Shown here piece after piece: positions 8,591 through 16,421 of a stretch of DNA of 54,024 nucleotides; the first letter of the stretch is position 1; every line of letters starts with the position of its first letter. Location: positions 1 through 54,024 of the forward strand of contig JAFXDG010000122.1 of the NCBI GenBank assembly GCA_017521285.1, written 5' to 3'. The notes beneath the pieces are model-generated. The model was not told where the DNA came from, searched no databases, and worked only from the letters and a program-made list of their open reading frames with translations. This DNA is from Bacteroidaceae bacterium. Its GTDB lineage: Bacteria > Bacteroidota > Bacteroidia > Bacteroidales > Bacteroidaceae. Both the position numbers and the translations under genes were made by a program.

Positions 8591-9217
8591 TTATGAGGCC
8601 GCTCGTAATCCTTTATACCTGTTATAGAATGGAATAAGCCCTTCGCGACTGGAGCAGACGGGGATGGTTTCGGAGGCCAAGTAGTTGAGCGATTCGCCCA
8701 ATTGGGTGGTCTGAATGCCGAGTGCATTCATCACTTTCAACAGTTTGCTGTCGGTTTCGGCAACCATGTAGCTTTGCTCTGTCTGGATGATGGGATGGAT
8801 GGCATAGACCATCAGTTGCTTGAAAAGGGTAAGGGTGGAGATTCCCGCAAAGGAGTCGATAGCAAAACGACCAATGTGCCAATAACTGTACTCTTCACCT
8901 GCATGGATAGAAGTGAGCGGATTGATACCAAAAAGTTTTTGGATAGGTAGAATCTGATGACGGTCCCACTTGAAGATGCGGATACTGCCGATGATGTGCC
9001 CTTGCAAATTTCGCACAAGAAAGGCAACGGAGGTGTCGGCATAAAGCAACTCTTCCTGATAAACAAGGGCAATCTCTCTCTGAATCTCTTCGTCAGTATA
9101 ATGACCGACGTGGTGTTTGTAGTTCTCGCGGACAACGAACTCGGCAAGTTCGAAGAGGTTTTCCGTACTGATTTGCCAAATGGTGTAGCTCTCTGTCTGT
9201 GCAATGAATTTTTCCAT
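8591..9217 (-). CDS. LuxI-like/GNAT-fold N-acyltransferase, 208 aa
   Basis: The length and order of motifs suit the LuxI/FeeM-type acyltransferase superfamily. There is an N-terminal helical region rich in charged residues (DEEIQREIALVYQEE, 42-56), then VAFLVRN and HIIGSIRIF (74-82) like the GNAT strand carrying the LuxI Arg, then YWHIGRFAID (112-121), which aligns with the LuxI signature W-E-x-S-R-F-x-V. Arg117 is kept; the usual Glu is His here. A C-terminal acyl-pocket-like region follows (SYMVAETDSKLLKVMNALGI). Predicted activity: transfer of an acyl group to an amino-acid-like acceptor. Alternatives are a FeeM N-acyl amino acid synthase or an ordinary GNAT. It is divergent from a LuxR-type regulator, and its promoter carries the shared palindrome. 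Confidence 0.65.
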   Translation of the reverse strand: MEKFIAQTESYTIWQISTENLFELAEFVVRENYKHHVGHYTDEEIQREIALVYQEELLYADTSVAFLVRNLQGHIIGSIRIFKWDRHQILPIQKLFGINPLTSIHAGEEYSYWHIGRFAIDSFAGISTLTLFKQLMVYAIHPIIQTEQSYMVAETDSKLLKVMNALGIQTTQLGESLNYLASETIPVCSSREGLIPFYNRYKGLRAAS

Positions 9218-9250
9218 AACTTTACTCTGTTTTGTTTAATGTTCTGAGAG

Positions 9251-9296
9251 CAAAGTTATTTGTTGAAAATGAGGATGGTCAGACACAAAAGTGTGA
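9251..9296 (-). promoter_or_regulatory. promoter of the acyltransferase gene with proximal palindrome
   Basis: On the minus strand TAACTTTG (9258 to 9251) matches TAnnTTTG. The palindrome AGACACAAAAGTGTGA (9281-9296) lies 22 bp upstream of it, the same geometry as at the transglutaminase and ThiF promoters. The -7 element is 33 bp from the start codon. A -33 TTTG at usual spacing is missing. Confidence 0.7.
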
Positions 9297-9319
9297 TAGT
9301 GAAAATGATGGGTGTAAGT

Positions 9320-9335
9320 TCACACTTTTGTGTCT
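9320..9335 (+). promoter_or_regulatory. central 16-bp palindrome in divergent intergenic region
   Basis: TCACACTTTTGTGTCT differs from the perfect palindrome only at its right end. Its centre is 39 bp from the acyltransferase-side copy and 43 bp from the regulator-side copy. Its TTTT spacer has the rightward polarity, so it may act as the distal site of the regulator promoter and also serve the leftward one. Confidence 0.7.
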
Positions 9336-9362
9336 TAAAATTATGTAAAAATCAGGATGCCG

Positions 9363-9415
9363 TCACACTTTTGTGTGACATTATATGTCTATTTGGAATA
9401 AAATTGCTACATTTG
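9363..9415 (+). promoter_or_regulatory. promoter of the LuxR-type gene with perfect palindrome
   Basis: TCACACTTTTGTGTGA at 9363-9378 is a perfect inverted repeat around TTTT. TACATTTG at 9408-9415 fits the -7 consensus and lies 29 bp downstream, 6-7 bp more than at the leftward promoters. This implies transcription starts near 9420, after the first in-frame ATG at 9385, and so favours the ATG at 9463. The regulator probably controls its own gene. Confidence 0.65.
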
Positions 9416-9462
9416 CGGAATCAAAACAAATTGCTATTATTGTACCTATCAACTCTATTATT

Positions 9463-10221
9463 ATGACAGCCAGCAAAGAAGATTTTTTCATTCCCGCCAA
9501 CTCGGTGTACAACATAAGCGACGAAGAGTATGAACGCATGGAGTTGCTGCTGAATGCAACCCGGGCGTTTGCACGCGCCACGCACCAATGCGTGTATGTC
9601 ATCGACTATTTCCGCAAGGGATTCCTGTATGTGTCGGACGACATAGAGGTGCTGTGCGGCGAACCGGTGGAGAAGGTGCAGGAGTTCGGATATGACCTCT
9701 ACATGAAGCATGTGCCCGAAGAGGAGGTGCAGATGTTGCTGGAAATAAACCGCGAGGGATTCAAGATGGCCAATGCCATTGAGCCGGAAGAACGGAAAGA
9801 ATATACCATATCGTATGACTTCCACCTGATAAACGGCAAGAAGAAACAGCTGATAAACCACACGCTGACCCCCATACTGATGACACGCGACGGGCGCATC
9901 TGGCTGGCGCTGTGCACCATCGCCCCATCTACCAAGAGTGAGCCGGGAAACGTGGTGCTGAAGAAACAGGGGGAAAATTGGTATTATGCGTATTCACTGA
10001 CGAAACACCAATGGGAGACAAAGGAGGCTGTGGCACTGACGGAAACTGAAAGGGACATTCTACGCCTCTCCTCGCAAGGCTATACCATGGAGGACATTGC
10101 AGCCCAACTGTGCCGTTCGGTTGACACCATCAAGACGTACAAGAAGCGCCTGTTTGCCAAACTGGAGGTGCGGAGCATTGCCGAAGCACTGTCGTATGCG
10201 ACGAATTACAAGTTGATTTAG
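9463..10221 (+). CDS. PAS-domain LuxR/FixJ-type transcriptional regulator, 252 aa
   Basis: The C-terminal 61 residues are a clear LuxR/GerE helix-turn-helix: LTETERDILRLSSQGYTMED, then IAAQLCRSVDTIKTYKKRLF. The preceding region (about 30-170) has PAS character, with QCVYVIDYFRKGFLYVSDDI and a KKQLINHTLTPILM strand pair, so it probably binds a small molecule or partner. It is not a response regulator because no receiver domain is present. I chose the ATG at 9463 because the likely promoter lies after the longer start at 9385. It is divergent from the LuxI-like gene, and palindromes between them suggest autoregulation. It is convergent with the ThiF-like gene. Confidence 0.85.
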   Translation: MTASKEDFFIPANSVYNISDEEYERMELLLNATRAFARATHQCVYVIDYFRKGFLYVSDDIEVLCGEPVEKVQEFGYDLYMKHVPEEEVQMLLEINREGFKMANAIEPEERKEYTISYDFHLINGKKKQLINHTLTPILMTRDGRIWLALCTIAPSTKSEPGNVVLKKQGENWYYAYSLTKHQWETKEAVALTETERDILRLSSQGYTMEDIAAQLCRSVDTIKTYKKRLFAKLEVRSIAEALSYATNYKLI

Positions 10222-10241
10222 AAGGTTTAAGGCCTAAATTT

Positions 10242-10331
10242 AGAACACGGAGACACGAAGACACAGAGTTTTTTATCTTGTTTGATTGTTAATAACATAT
10301 ATTCCTCTGTGACTCTGTGTCTCTGTGTTCT
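10242..10331. terminator. large imperfect hairpin between convergent genes
   Basis: Left arm 10242-10268 (AGAACACGGAGACACGAAG...) pairs with right arm 10305-10331 (...GACTCTGTGTCTCTGTGTTCT) over about 27 bp with few mismatches, around an A/T-rich loop with a T-run. It sits between the stop codons of the LuxR-type and ThiF-like genes, as expected for a bidirectional terminator. Its repetitive 'ACACAGAG' text also resembles dispersed intergenic palindromes. Confidence 0.65.
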
Positions 10332-10336
10332 ACTTT

Positions 10337-11119
10337 TTATTTCACATATCCATTGTAATTCTCATCCTCGCTCATGATGGAGGAGAAATAGAACTTGGGG
10401 AAATACTTGACATCGCGCCCGGTGACGATGTTGAACATGGCATTGACGCAGAATCCGGCCGCTATCCACGAACCGATGGAGAGTTGGGGAGGAGGTGCGG
10501 AGAGGCCTTCTTTCTTATATGTGACCAATACGTTGTCGAGCCAACGGTTGGGCATGTTCCAAAAATGGCCGAAGCGGGAAACATATTGCGCCATTTCGTA
10601 TTCAAAATTCTTGTAATTGGGATTGAGTTCTGTCAAAGGATAGCCCGTAGGCTTGACAATGGTGAGGAAACCTGCCCATCCGAAATTGTAGGGATGGAGG
10701 ACGGGAATCTTCTGTTCCTGACATATCTGGTCGAACACAAAGGGAATGTCGCTCTTGAAGTCGAGTGCATTGATGGCAATGTTGTGCCCTTCAATCAGTT
10801 CGCGCACATTGTCGTGGGTGATGAAGGTGTTGTGGAAACGGATGTCGGCCTGAGGGTTGATACCCAGCAACCGTTTGGCCAACCGTTCGGCCTTGTACTT
10901 CTTCAGATCGGCCTTGGTGTAGTTCTGACGGTTGAGGTTGCTCAGCTCCACCTTGTCGCCATCGACAATGGTGATGCTCTCAAACCCGAAACGGAGTGCA
11001 CACTCGGCAATGATGCTGCCAATGCCTGCGCCACCCAACAGGATGCGCACTCCTTTGATTTTTTCCTGCTCTTCCTCGGTGAGGTAGATGCGGTTGCGGC
11101 TGTACCTTTCTTCCATCAT
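10337..11119 (-). CDS. ThiF/MoeB/HesA-family adenylyltransferase (E1-like), 260 aa
   Basis: E1-like enzymes adenylate a C-terminal carboxylate, for example of ubiquitin-like sulfur carriers or peptides. The ATP-binding Rossmann motif GGAGIGS is at residues 29-35 and the signature DGDKVELSNLNRQ at 53-65, followed by KAERLAKRLLGINP and INALDFKSD. The CxxC zinc pairs of MoeB/ThiF are not apparent, and no ThiS, MoaD or ubiquitin-like partner lies nearby, so ordinary thiamin or molybdopterin synthesis is unlikely. A C-terminal extension (from about 185) contains PPPQLSIGSWIAAGFCVNAM. Two copies of the 16-bp palindrome lie at its promoter with the same geometry as the acyltransferase gene, placing it in the same regulon. 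Confidence 0.85.
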   Translation of the reverse strand: MMEERYSRNRIYLTEEEQEKIKGVRILLGGAGIGSIIAECALRFGFESITIVDGDKVELSNLNRQNYTKADLKKYKAERLAKRLLGINPQADIRFHNTFITHDNVRELIEGHNIAINALDFKSDIPFVFDQICQEQKIPVLHPYNFGWAGFLTIVKPTGYPLTELNPNYKNFEYEMAQYVSRFGHFWNMPNRWLDNVLVTYKKEGLSAPPPQLSIGSWIAAGFCVNAMFNIVTGRDVKYFPKFYFSSIMSEDENYNGYVK

Positions 11120-11145
11120 AATTGTTATGAATTGATTCGACGGTG

Positions 11146-11230
11146 CAAAGGTACAGTTTTTACCAATACGCGTGTGTCACCCAAAAGTGTGAAAATGACT
11201 TTTGAGATGCAAAATCACCCAAAAGTGTGA
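11146..11230 (-). promoter_or_regulatory. promoter of ThiF-like gene with two palindromes
   Basis: On the minus strand TACCTTTG (11153 to 11146) is the -7 element. TCACCCAAAAGTGTGA occurs twice, at 11177-11192 and 11215-11230, with centres 38 bp apart. The proximal copy is 23 bp from the -7 element. Both copies carry the same C in place of A in the left half-site. The start codon is 26 bp after the -7 element. Confidence 0.75.
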
Positions 11231-11773
11231 AAAGGATGTTGGAGCGAAAATATCCCCCCGCATCTGCGAATGCCGGTAACTACTTTAATCTGATGATTAT
11301 GCTTGTGAGCTATCAACCTATCAAGATATTTCTGACGTGAGAACAACATAAACTTTATTTTTTTGCCCTTAAGGGCGATTATCTAAAGTAAAACAGTGGC
11401 AAAGATAATGCAATTCAACTAAAAGCCCTCAACTGTCTTCATCTTTTTTGCGATAACCTTCAACTTTTGTTTCTTCTTTCGTCTTTTATCAGCATGTCAA
11501 AGGACGCTTTGCACCTGAAAAGAGCGATGCCGAGTGGTCAGGATTATCTACATGCGAAACTTAAAGACATATAAAAATCGCACGATGCAACATTTGGACC
11601 ATAAGATTTTTAGAAAAGGTTGTAAAATGGGGCATTGCGTGAAGCCTGTGAAGGGTGTGAAAGGTACTTTCCTTCACAATAAGCGGATGATGGTCAGTTT
11701 GTTATCCCGCGGTGAAAGGGTGAATGATGGTTTAAGGTGTATGTTTTAGGGTGTAGGGAGACTATTAACTCCG

Positions 11774-11890
11774 TTGGCGAACGGTGTTTGCTTGGTTGGC
11801 GAACGGAGTTAACTCGGTTCGGACGAATACTATATAGTATAAGGTGGTAACGAATATTGTATAAGGACGCAACGAGTATAGTATAAGGTA
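11774..11890. repeat. degenerate tandem array, 22-bp period
   Basis: Five units begin at 11774, 11796, 11818, 11840 and 11862. The first two share TTGGCGAACGG and the last two share TAAGG...AACGA.TAT.GTA; the middle unit is intermediate. The first part also contains an inverted repeat, TTAACTCCGTT (11765-11775) with AACGGAGTTAA (11802-11812). No coding potential was seen. Confidence 0.7.
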
Positions 11891-11900
11891 TAGACTATGG

Positions 11901-12040
11901 CTTTGAACTTGGAACCTTGAACTTTGAACCTTGACTATGGAAGTCAACGTATGGACTATGAAAGTCAGCGGATGGAGTATGAAGATACGGATGTCAAACA
12001 CGAAAGAACCGCATCTTCCGCGCCTGACGTCCGTATCTTC
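11901..12040. repeat. second tandem array, 21-bp period, with terminal inverted repeat
   Basis: Units starting at 11901, 11922, 11943 and 11964 change gradually from CTTTGAAC-type to GTCAACG.ATGGA.TATGAA-type text. An inverted repeat follows: GAAGATACGGATGTCA (11981-11996) pairs with TGACGTCCGTATCTTC (12025-12040) with one mismatch. It is A/T-poor relative to a terminator and has no T-run. Confidence 0.65.
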
Positions 12041-12249
12041 CGTACTTACTGCTCCCTCCTGCTCAGAATGTTTGCAGTTCCATCCTTTTGATTTCGTCGA
12101 TAAAAATGGCTGATTCGTCGATTATCACGGCGTTTTCTGAAATGAGACTTAAACTTTTCATTTGATGTCAAGTCATAGGATTGTGTGTTGAAAATAGAAA
12201 AAATTAGTATAACATATATAATTAAAAGGTATTAAACCGACGATTAAAA

Positions 12250-15195
12250 ATGAAAAGACTACTGTCATTAATTATTGTGTGTGTGTGTGCATCGGCTGTA
12301 GCGATGGCACAGAAGAAAGACATCGTGGTGAGCGGACAGGTGCAGGACAAGAAGAGTGCCGAGCCGGTGATGCAGGCTACCGTGCAGTTGTTAACCGTGA
12401 AGGACAGCTCCTTTGTGGCTGGTAATGTCACCGACTTGGAAGGAAAGTTCGCATTGCCGGGTGTGGCTGAAGGAAACTATCTGTTGAAGGTTTCCTACAC
12501 GGGTTATACTCCCCAATGGAAAAGCTTGAGCTTGAAGAAGTCGGCCGACGTGGGTATTATTCCTCTCGATCAGGATGCCGTGTTGCTGAAGCAGGCTACC
12601 GTTACGGCTGAGTTGGCCGAAGTGCAGGTGGTGGAAGACACTGTGATGTACAATGCCGGAGCCTACCGTGTACCGCCCGGTTCGATGTTGGAGGAACTGG
12701 TGAAGAAATTGCCTGGTGCCCAAGTTGATGAAAACGGAAAAATCACCATCAATGGCAAGGAGGTGAAGAAGTTCAAGATGAATGGTAAGGACTTCTTCAG
12801 TGGTGACACCGAGACGGCCATGAAGAATGTGTCCGTGGAGATGGTGGATCGGTTGAAGGTGTATGACCAGCAGAGCGACTTGGCCCGTGTGACCGGTATT
12901 GACGACGGCAACGAAGAGACCGTGATTGATATGCAGGTAAAACCTGGTATGGCCAAAGGATGGTTCGGTAATACCGACTTGGGCTATGGAACCGAAGAGC
13001 GCTATGCAGGACATGCCATGTTGAACCGCTTTGACGATGCACAGCAGATGTCATTGTTTGGCAATGCCGGCAACGTGGGTGGCCGTGGCTTCCCCGGTGG
13101 TGGAGGTGGCTTCATGGGCGGCATGGGCGGTGGTGGCCTGCGCTCCAATAAGGATGCCGGCTTCAATTTCGCTTTCGAGAAGGGTAACGTCGAGTTTGGT
13201 GGAGACATCCGTTATCGTCACAATGACTCGGACAGCAAGACCAAGAGTGCAAGCGAAACCTTCCTTCAGACAGGAAGCTCATTCTCCAATAGCCGCAACT
13301 CCAGCTTGGGTTGCAACGATGGTTGGGACATCAACTTCCGTTTGGAATGGGATATTGACACACTGACAAACCTTATCTTCCGTCCCCGTTTCTCGGTCAG
13401 CAAGTCCAACAACAGTTCGGATAACATATCGGCTACTTTCAATCAGGACCCCTATGACTTTACTGATGATCCGCTGGCCAACATCGATGCCGATGATATA
13501 TGGAAAGGTGAAGAGGTGCGTGTGAACGCTAACCGCAGCAAGTCAGAAAGCAACAGCGAAAGTCTGAGCGCCAGCGGTACTTTGCAGTTGAACCGCCGCC
13601 TCAATGACGAAGGCCGTAACATCACTTTCGTAGGTAGCTACAGCTATGGTGACAGCGAGAGCGAATCGGTTTCTGCATCTGAAGTCAAGTACTTCTTGGA
13701 TGCCAACCGGAATGAAGACATCCGTAACCGTTACAATGTGACTCCGGGTAAGAACTGGAACTACAGCGCCCAGTTGACCTATAGCGAACCAATCATGTAT
13801 CAGACCTATCTGCAGTTCAGCTACAAGTTCACTGAAAGCTACAACAAGAACGACCGTTCGACTTACGACTTCAGCGATGCCTATCCCGATTATATGACCA
13901 GTTCATTGCTCGGATTCCCCATGTTGCCTGAAGACTATAAGGACTATCTGGACAAGGCACAGAGCCAGTTCTCGGAATACTACAACTATACTCACGAGGC
14001 ACAGGCCATGTTGCGCATCAATCGCGATAATTATCAGTTCAATGTAGGTTTCACCGTATTGCCTCAGAAGACAGAGATGGAGTACAAATACCTGAAGATT
14101 GACACGACAGTGACGCGTAATGTGGTGAACTTCACTCCGAACGTACGCTTCCGCTACCGTTGGGACAGACAGACCCAGTTGGATGTGAACTATCGTGGCC
14201 GTAGCAGCCAGCCCAGCATGACCGACATGTTGGACTTCGAGGACGACACCAATCCGCTGAACATCACTCAGGGTAATCCGGGCTTGAAGCCTTCGTTTAG
14301 CCACAACTTGAGTGCAAACTTCCGTACCTTCAACATGGAGAGCCAGCGAAGCATCTTCGGTATGTTGGGTGGACAATTCACTCAGAACAGTGTGAGCAGC
14401 AAGGTGATTTATAACACCGAGACTGGTGGACGCATCACTCGCCCTGAAAACATCAACGGAAACTGGAGTGCCAATGGTATGTTCGGATTCAACACCGCAC
14501 TGCCCAACAAGAAGTTCACTGTCAGCAGCAATACCGATGCACGATACAACAACAGTGTACAGTTCTTCGCACAAAATGGATTGGAGAGCCAGAAGAGTAC
14601 AACCCGTTCTATCAATGTAGGCGAGAGACTGCGCGGTACTTATCGCAACGATTGGGAAAGCGGATGGGGACTGGAAGTGTCGCTCACAGGAAACCTCAAC
14701 TACCAGCACGCCGAGAACGAGATGCAGCCCGACCGTAATCTGGATACGTACATGTTCTCATACGGTGGCAGCACCAACGTCAACTTCCCCTGGAACATGA
14801 CTCTTTCTACAGACATGAGCATGAACAGCCGTCGTGGATACAGCGACCCGAACATGAATACCAATGAACTCATCTGGAATGCTCAGATTGCACAGACCTT
14901 GTTCAACGGATCGGCTACCCTCTCATTGCAATTCTACGACATCCTGCAGGAGCAGAGCAACATCAGCCGTACCATCAATGCAACAATGCGTAGCGATAGC
15001 GAAAGCAATGCCATCAACAGCTACTGTATGGTACACTTCATCTATCGTCTGAACATCTTCGGTGACGGACAGAATGCTTTCCGTGGTGGCATGCGTGGTG
15101 GCATGGGCGGTGGTATGATGATGGGTGGCCCTGGCATGATGATGGGCGGTGGAATGGGTGGCGGTCGCGGTATGGGCGGAGGCCGTCCCTTCTAA
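12250..15195 (+). CDS. outer-membrane beta-barrel receptor-like protein with Met/Gly-rich tail, 981 aa
   Basis: A signal peptide (MKRLLSLIIVCVCASAVAMA, cleavage near residue 20) is followed by a carboxypeptidase-regulatory-like beta-sandwich (28-110, with GNVTDLEGKFALPGVAEGNY), a plug-like region (about 115-230, with LEELVKKLPGAQVDENGKIT) and a large barrel of the OMP_b-brl_3/TonB-dependent-receptor type. An internal Gly-rich loop lies near residues 277-300 (GGRGFPGGGGG). The C-terminus has a run of Gly, Met and Arg repeats (about 945-981) ending in Phe, an unusual replacement for a plain final strand. No SusD-like partner or TonB box was identified. It is likely an outer-membrane transporter or receptor; the substrate cannot be read from the sequence. 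Confidence 0.85.
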   Translation: MKRLLSLIIVCVCASAVAMAQKKDIVVSGQVQDKKSAEPVMQATVQLLTVKDSSFVAGNVTDLEGKFALPGVAEGNYLLKVSYTGYTPQWKSLSLKKSADVGIIPLDQDAVLLKQATVTAELAEVQVVEDTVMYNAGAYRVPPGSMLEELVKKLPGAQVDENGKITINGKEVKKFKMNGKDFFSGDTETAMKNVSVEMVDRLKVYDQQSDLARVTGIDDGNEETVIDMQVKPGMAKGWFGNTDLGYGTEERYAGHAMLNRFDDAQQMSLFGNAGNVGGRGFPGGGGGFMGGMGGGGLRSNKDAGFNFAFEKGNVEFGGDIRYRHNDSDSKTKSASETFLQTGSSFSNSRNSSLGCNDGWDINFRLEWDIDTLTNLIFRPRFSVSKSNNSSDNISATFNQDPYDFTDDPLANIDADDIWKGEEVRVNANRSKSESNSESLSASGTLQLNRRLNDEGRNITFVGSYSYGDSESESVSASEVKYFLDANRNEDIRNRYNVTPGKNWNYSAQLTYSEPIMYQTYLQFSYKFTESYNKNDRSTYDFSDAYPDYMTSSLLGFPMLPEDYKDYLDKAQSQFSEYYNYTHEAQAMLRINRDNYQFNVGFTVLPQKTEMEYKYLKIDTTVTRNVVNFTPNVRFRYRWDRQTQLDVNYRGRSSQPSMTDMLDFEDDTNPLNITQGNPGLKPSFSHNLSANFRTFNMESQRSIFGMLGGQFTQNSVSSKVIYNTETGGRITRPENINGNWSANGMFGFNTALPNKKFTVSSNTDARYNNSVQFFAQNGLESQKSTTRSINVGERLRGTYRNDWESGWGLEVSLTGNLNYQHAENEMQPDRNLDTYMFSYGGSTNVNFPWNMTLSTDMSMNSRRGYSDPNMNTNELIWNAQIAQTLFNGSATLSLQFYDILQEQSNISRTINATMRSDSESNAINSYCMVHFIYRLNIFGDGQNAFRGGMRGGMGGGMMMGGPGMMMGGGMGGGRGMGGGRPF

Positions 15196-15245
15196 GAAAC
15201 GCCGGAATAATATATGTGTGTGAAAAAGGATTATTGTTAGATGTG

Positions 15246-15285
15246 AAAAGAGACTTGTACCACCTTGAGTACAAGTCTCTTTTTT
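15246..15285. terminator. bidirectional rho-independent terminator
   Basis: AAAAGAGACTTGTAC (15246-15260) and GTACAAGTCTCTTTTT form a 12-bp perfect stem with an 8-nt loop, flanked by A- and T-runs on the two sides. It lies between the convergent barrel gene and the DUF4831 gene. Confidence 0.9.
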
Positions 15286-15309
15286 ATTGTTACCCAGTAG
15301 TAGGGTGAT

Positions 15310-16371
15310 TTATGGCCGAGTGATGTGGCGGATAGCGCCTGTGGCAGGGTCGAACGTGATGCGCGTAGCCTTCTGCTGTTGGAACAGTGAGGTGGAGAGA
15401 ACATCGACGTGGCCGTATTGGGCAACGGGAATCTCGTCGTCGAAAACAGTGGATTGGGCTGTAGAGATGCGCAGTGTGGCTTTACCTGGAACACAATAGA
15501 CGATACCCGAGGGGCGTTTGGCTTTGCTGGCTTTCTTCTCGTCGGGTTGGGGCAAGATGGTATGGTTCTCCATGCGGTAGTAGTAGGGAGTTCCGCTGAG
15601 ATCGTCGGCAGAGACTACGCCGAGTTTTCGTGAGAAACGGAAGAGTACACCTTCGCCAATGCCGGTTTTGCTGGGTTCGAGTTGGACAACGGTCTCGTGT
15701 ACAGTGCGCTTTGTGGTTCCTTTGAACATGGCTACGAGGGCATCTTCCTGTTCTTGCAGGTTGCGGAGAATGATGCGCAAGGCTTCACCGTCTTTGGGCA
15801 CATTGTCTGCCTGACCACGCAAGATGGCGTTGCGACTTTCACGGATAGTGTATATCTCTTTGGCTACCAGTTCGGCCATTTTGGCTGTAGAGGTAGTCGT
15901 CAGAATCTCTTCATTGAGAAAATCCTTTGGGTTGGCAGCAGCTACAGGTGTTTCAACCGGTTCTGCCAGTTGGGGGGCTTCGTCTGTGGGGACTTTGTTG
16001 ATGGATAACAGTACGCCTTCATCATTCAATTCCATGAGAGAAGCCAGGCTCTTGTCGCGCATCTTGACGGTGAATCCCCGCTCAGGGTCGCGTACACCGA
16101 CGGGAGTGACTGTGAGAGCTGTGACCTGCCACGATGTGGAGGGTGTTTGGGATACTCCCGACAGACGCAGATATTTGTTGGCATATTGGCTGAACTCGCC
16201 GGGAGTATAGACTTCCTGCACGGTTTCGACAGTAACTTCGACGATGGTGCGGGGCAGGAAATAGGTGACACCTTCAGCATTGACGCCAGGTGTATAGTCT
16301 GTCACTTCGGATTGGGCGATGGCGCACATGCTGGCTGCCATCAGACTACAGAATAAGATTCCTTTCTTCAT
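15310..16371 (-). CDS. DUF4831 family secreted protein, 353 aa
   Basis: It has a signal peptide (MKKGILFCSLMAASMCAIAQ) and a mature region starting SEVTDYTPGVNAEGVTYFLPRT, characteristic of DUF4831 proteins of Bacteroidales. A proline/alanine-rich linker lies near residues 130-150 (EAPQLAEPVETPVAAA), followed by a helical segment (AKMAELVAKEIYTIRESRNA) and a C-terminal beta-rich domain. Function is unknown and it is probably periplasmic. It starts 50 bp behind the NAD(P)H-hydrate repair gene on the same strand, so the two are probably cotranscribed. Confidence 0.85.
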   Translation of the reverse strand: MKKGILFCSLMAASMCAIAQSEVTDYTPGVNAEGVTYFLPRTIVEVTVETVQEVYTPGEFSQYANKYLRLSGVSQTPSTSWQVTALTVTPVGVRDPERGFTVKMRDKSLASLMELNDEGVLLSINKVPTDEAPQLAEPVETPVAAANPKDFLNEEILTTTSTAKMAELVAKEIYTIRESRNAILRGQADNVPKDGEALRIILRNLQEQEDALVAMFKGTTKRTVHETVVQLEPSKTGIGEGVLFRFSRKLGVVSADDLSGTPYYYRMENHTILPQPDEKKASKAKRPSGIVYCVPGKATLRISTAQSTVFDDEIPVAQYGHVDVLSTSLFQQQKATRITFDPATGAIRHITRP

Positions 16372-16421
16372 GGGATGTTTGTTTTAGGTGGAGGTACTAA
16401 AATTTCGTTTCAGTCCCCACT

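Larger units (their letters stand above)
11231..12249. other. gene-free region, about 1 kb
   Basis: No ORF here has convincing protein character; the longest (11534-11749, 71 codons) lacks any recognisable feature. The stretch holds a small palindrome GCCCTTAAGGGC (about 11368-11379) and tandem arrays annotated separately. The last 60 bp are A/T-rich and probably hold the promoter of the outer-membrane barrel gene, but I could not fix a -33/-7 pair. Confidence 0.6.

Noticed and set aside
9392-9415. TTTG (9392-9395) as the -33 element for TACATTTG (9408-9415)
   Set aside because: Only 12 bp separate them, far short of the usual 19-21 bp, so the promoter is better read as activator-dependent.
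9385-9462. Longer start for the LuxR-type regulator at 9385
   Set aside because: The extra 26 residues cross the -7 element and have no domain pattern; the ATG at 9463 fits the promoter.
10337-11119. Thiamin biosynthesis gene thiF
   Set aside because: No thi genes or ThiS are nearby and the promoter belongs to the LuxR-type regulon, so only the family name is used.
11534-11749. 71-codon ORF in the gene-free region
   Set aside because: Composition is erratic (many Cys/Lys/Arg, no structure pattern), no family was recognised, and it overlaps repetitive intergenic DNA.
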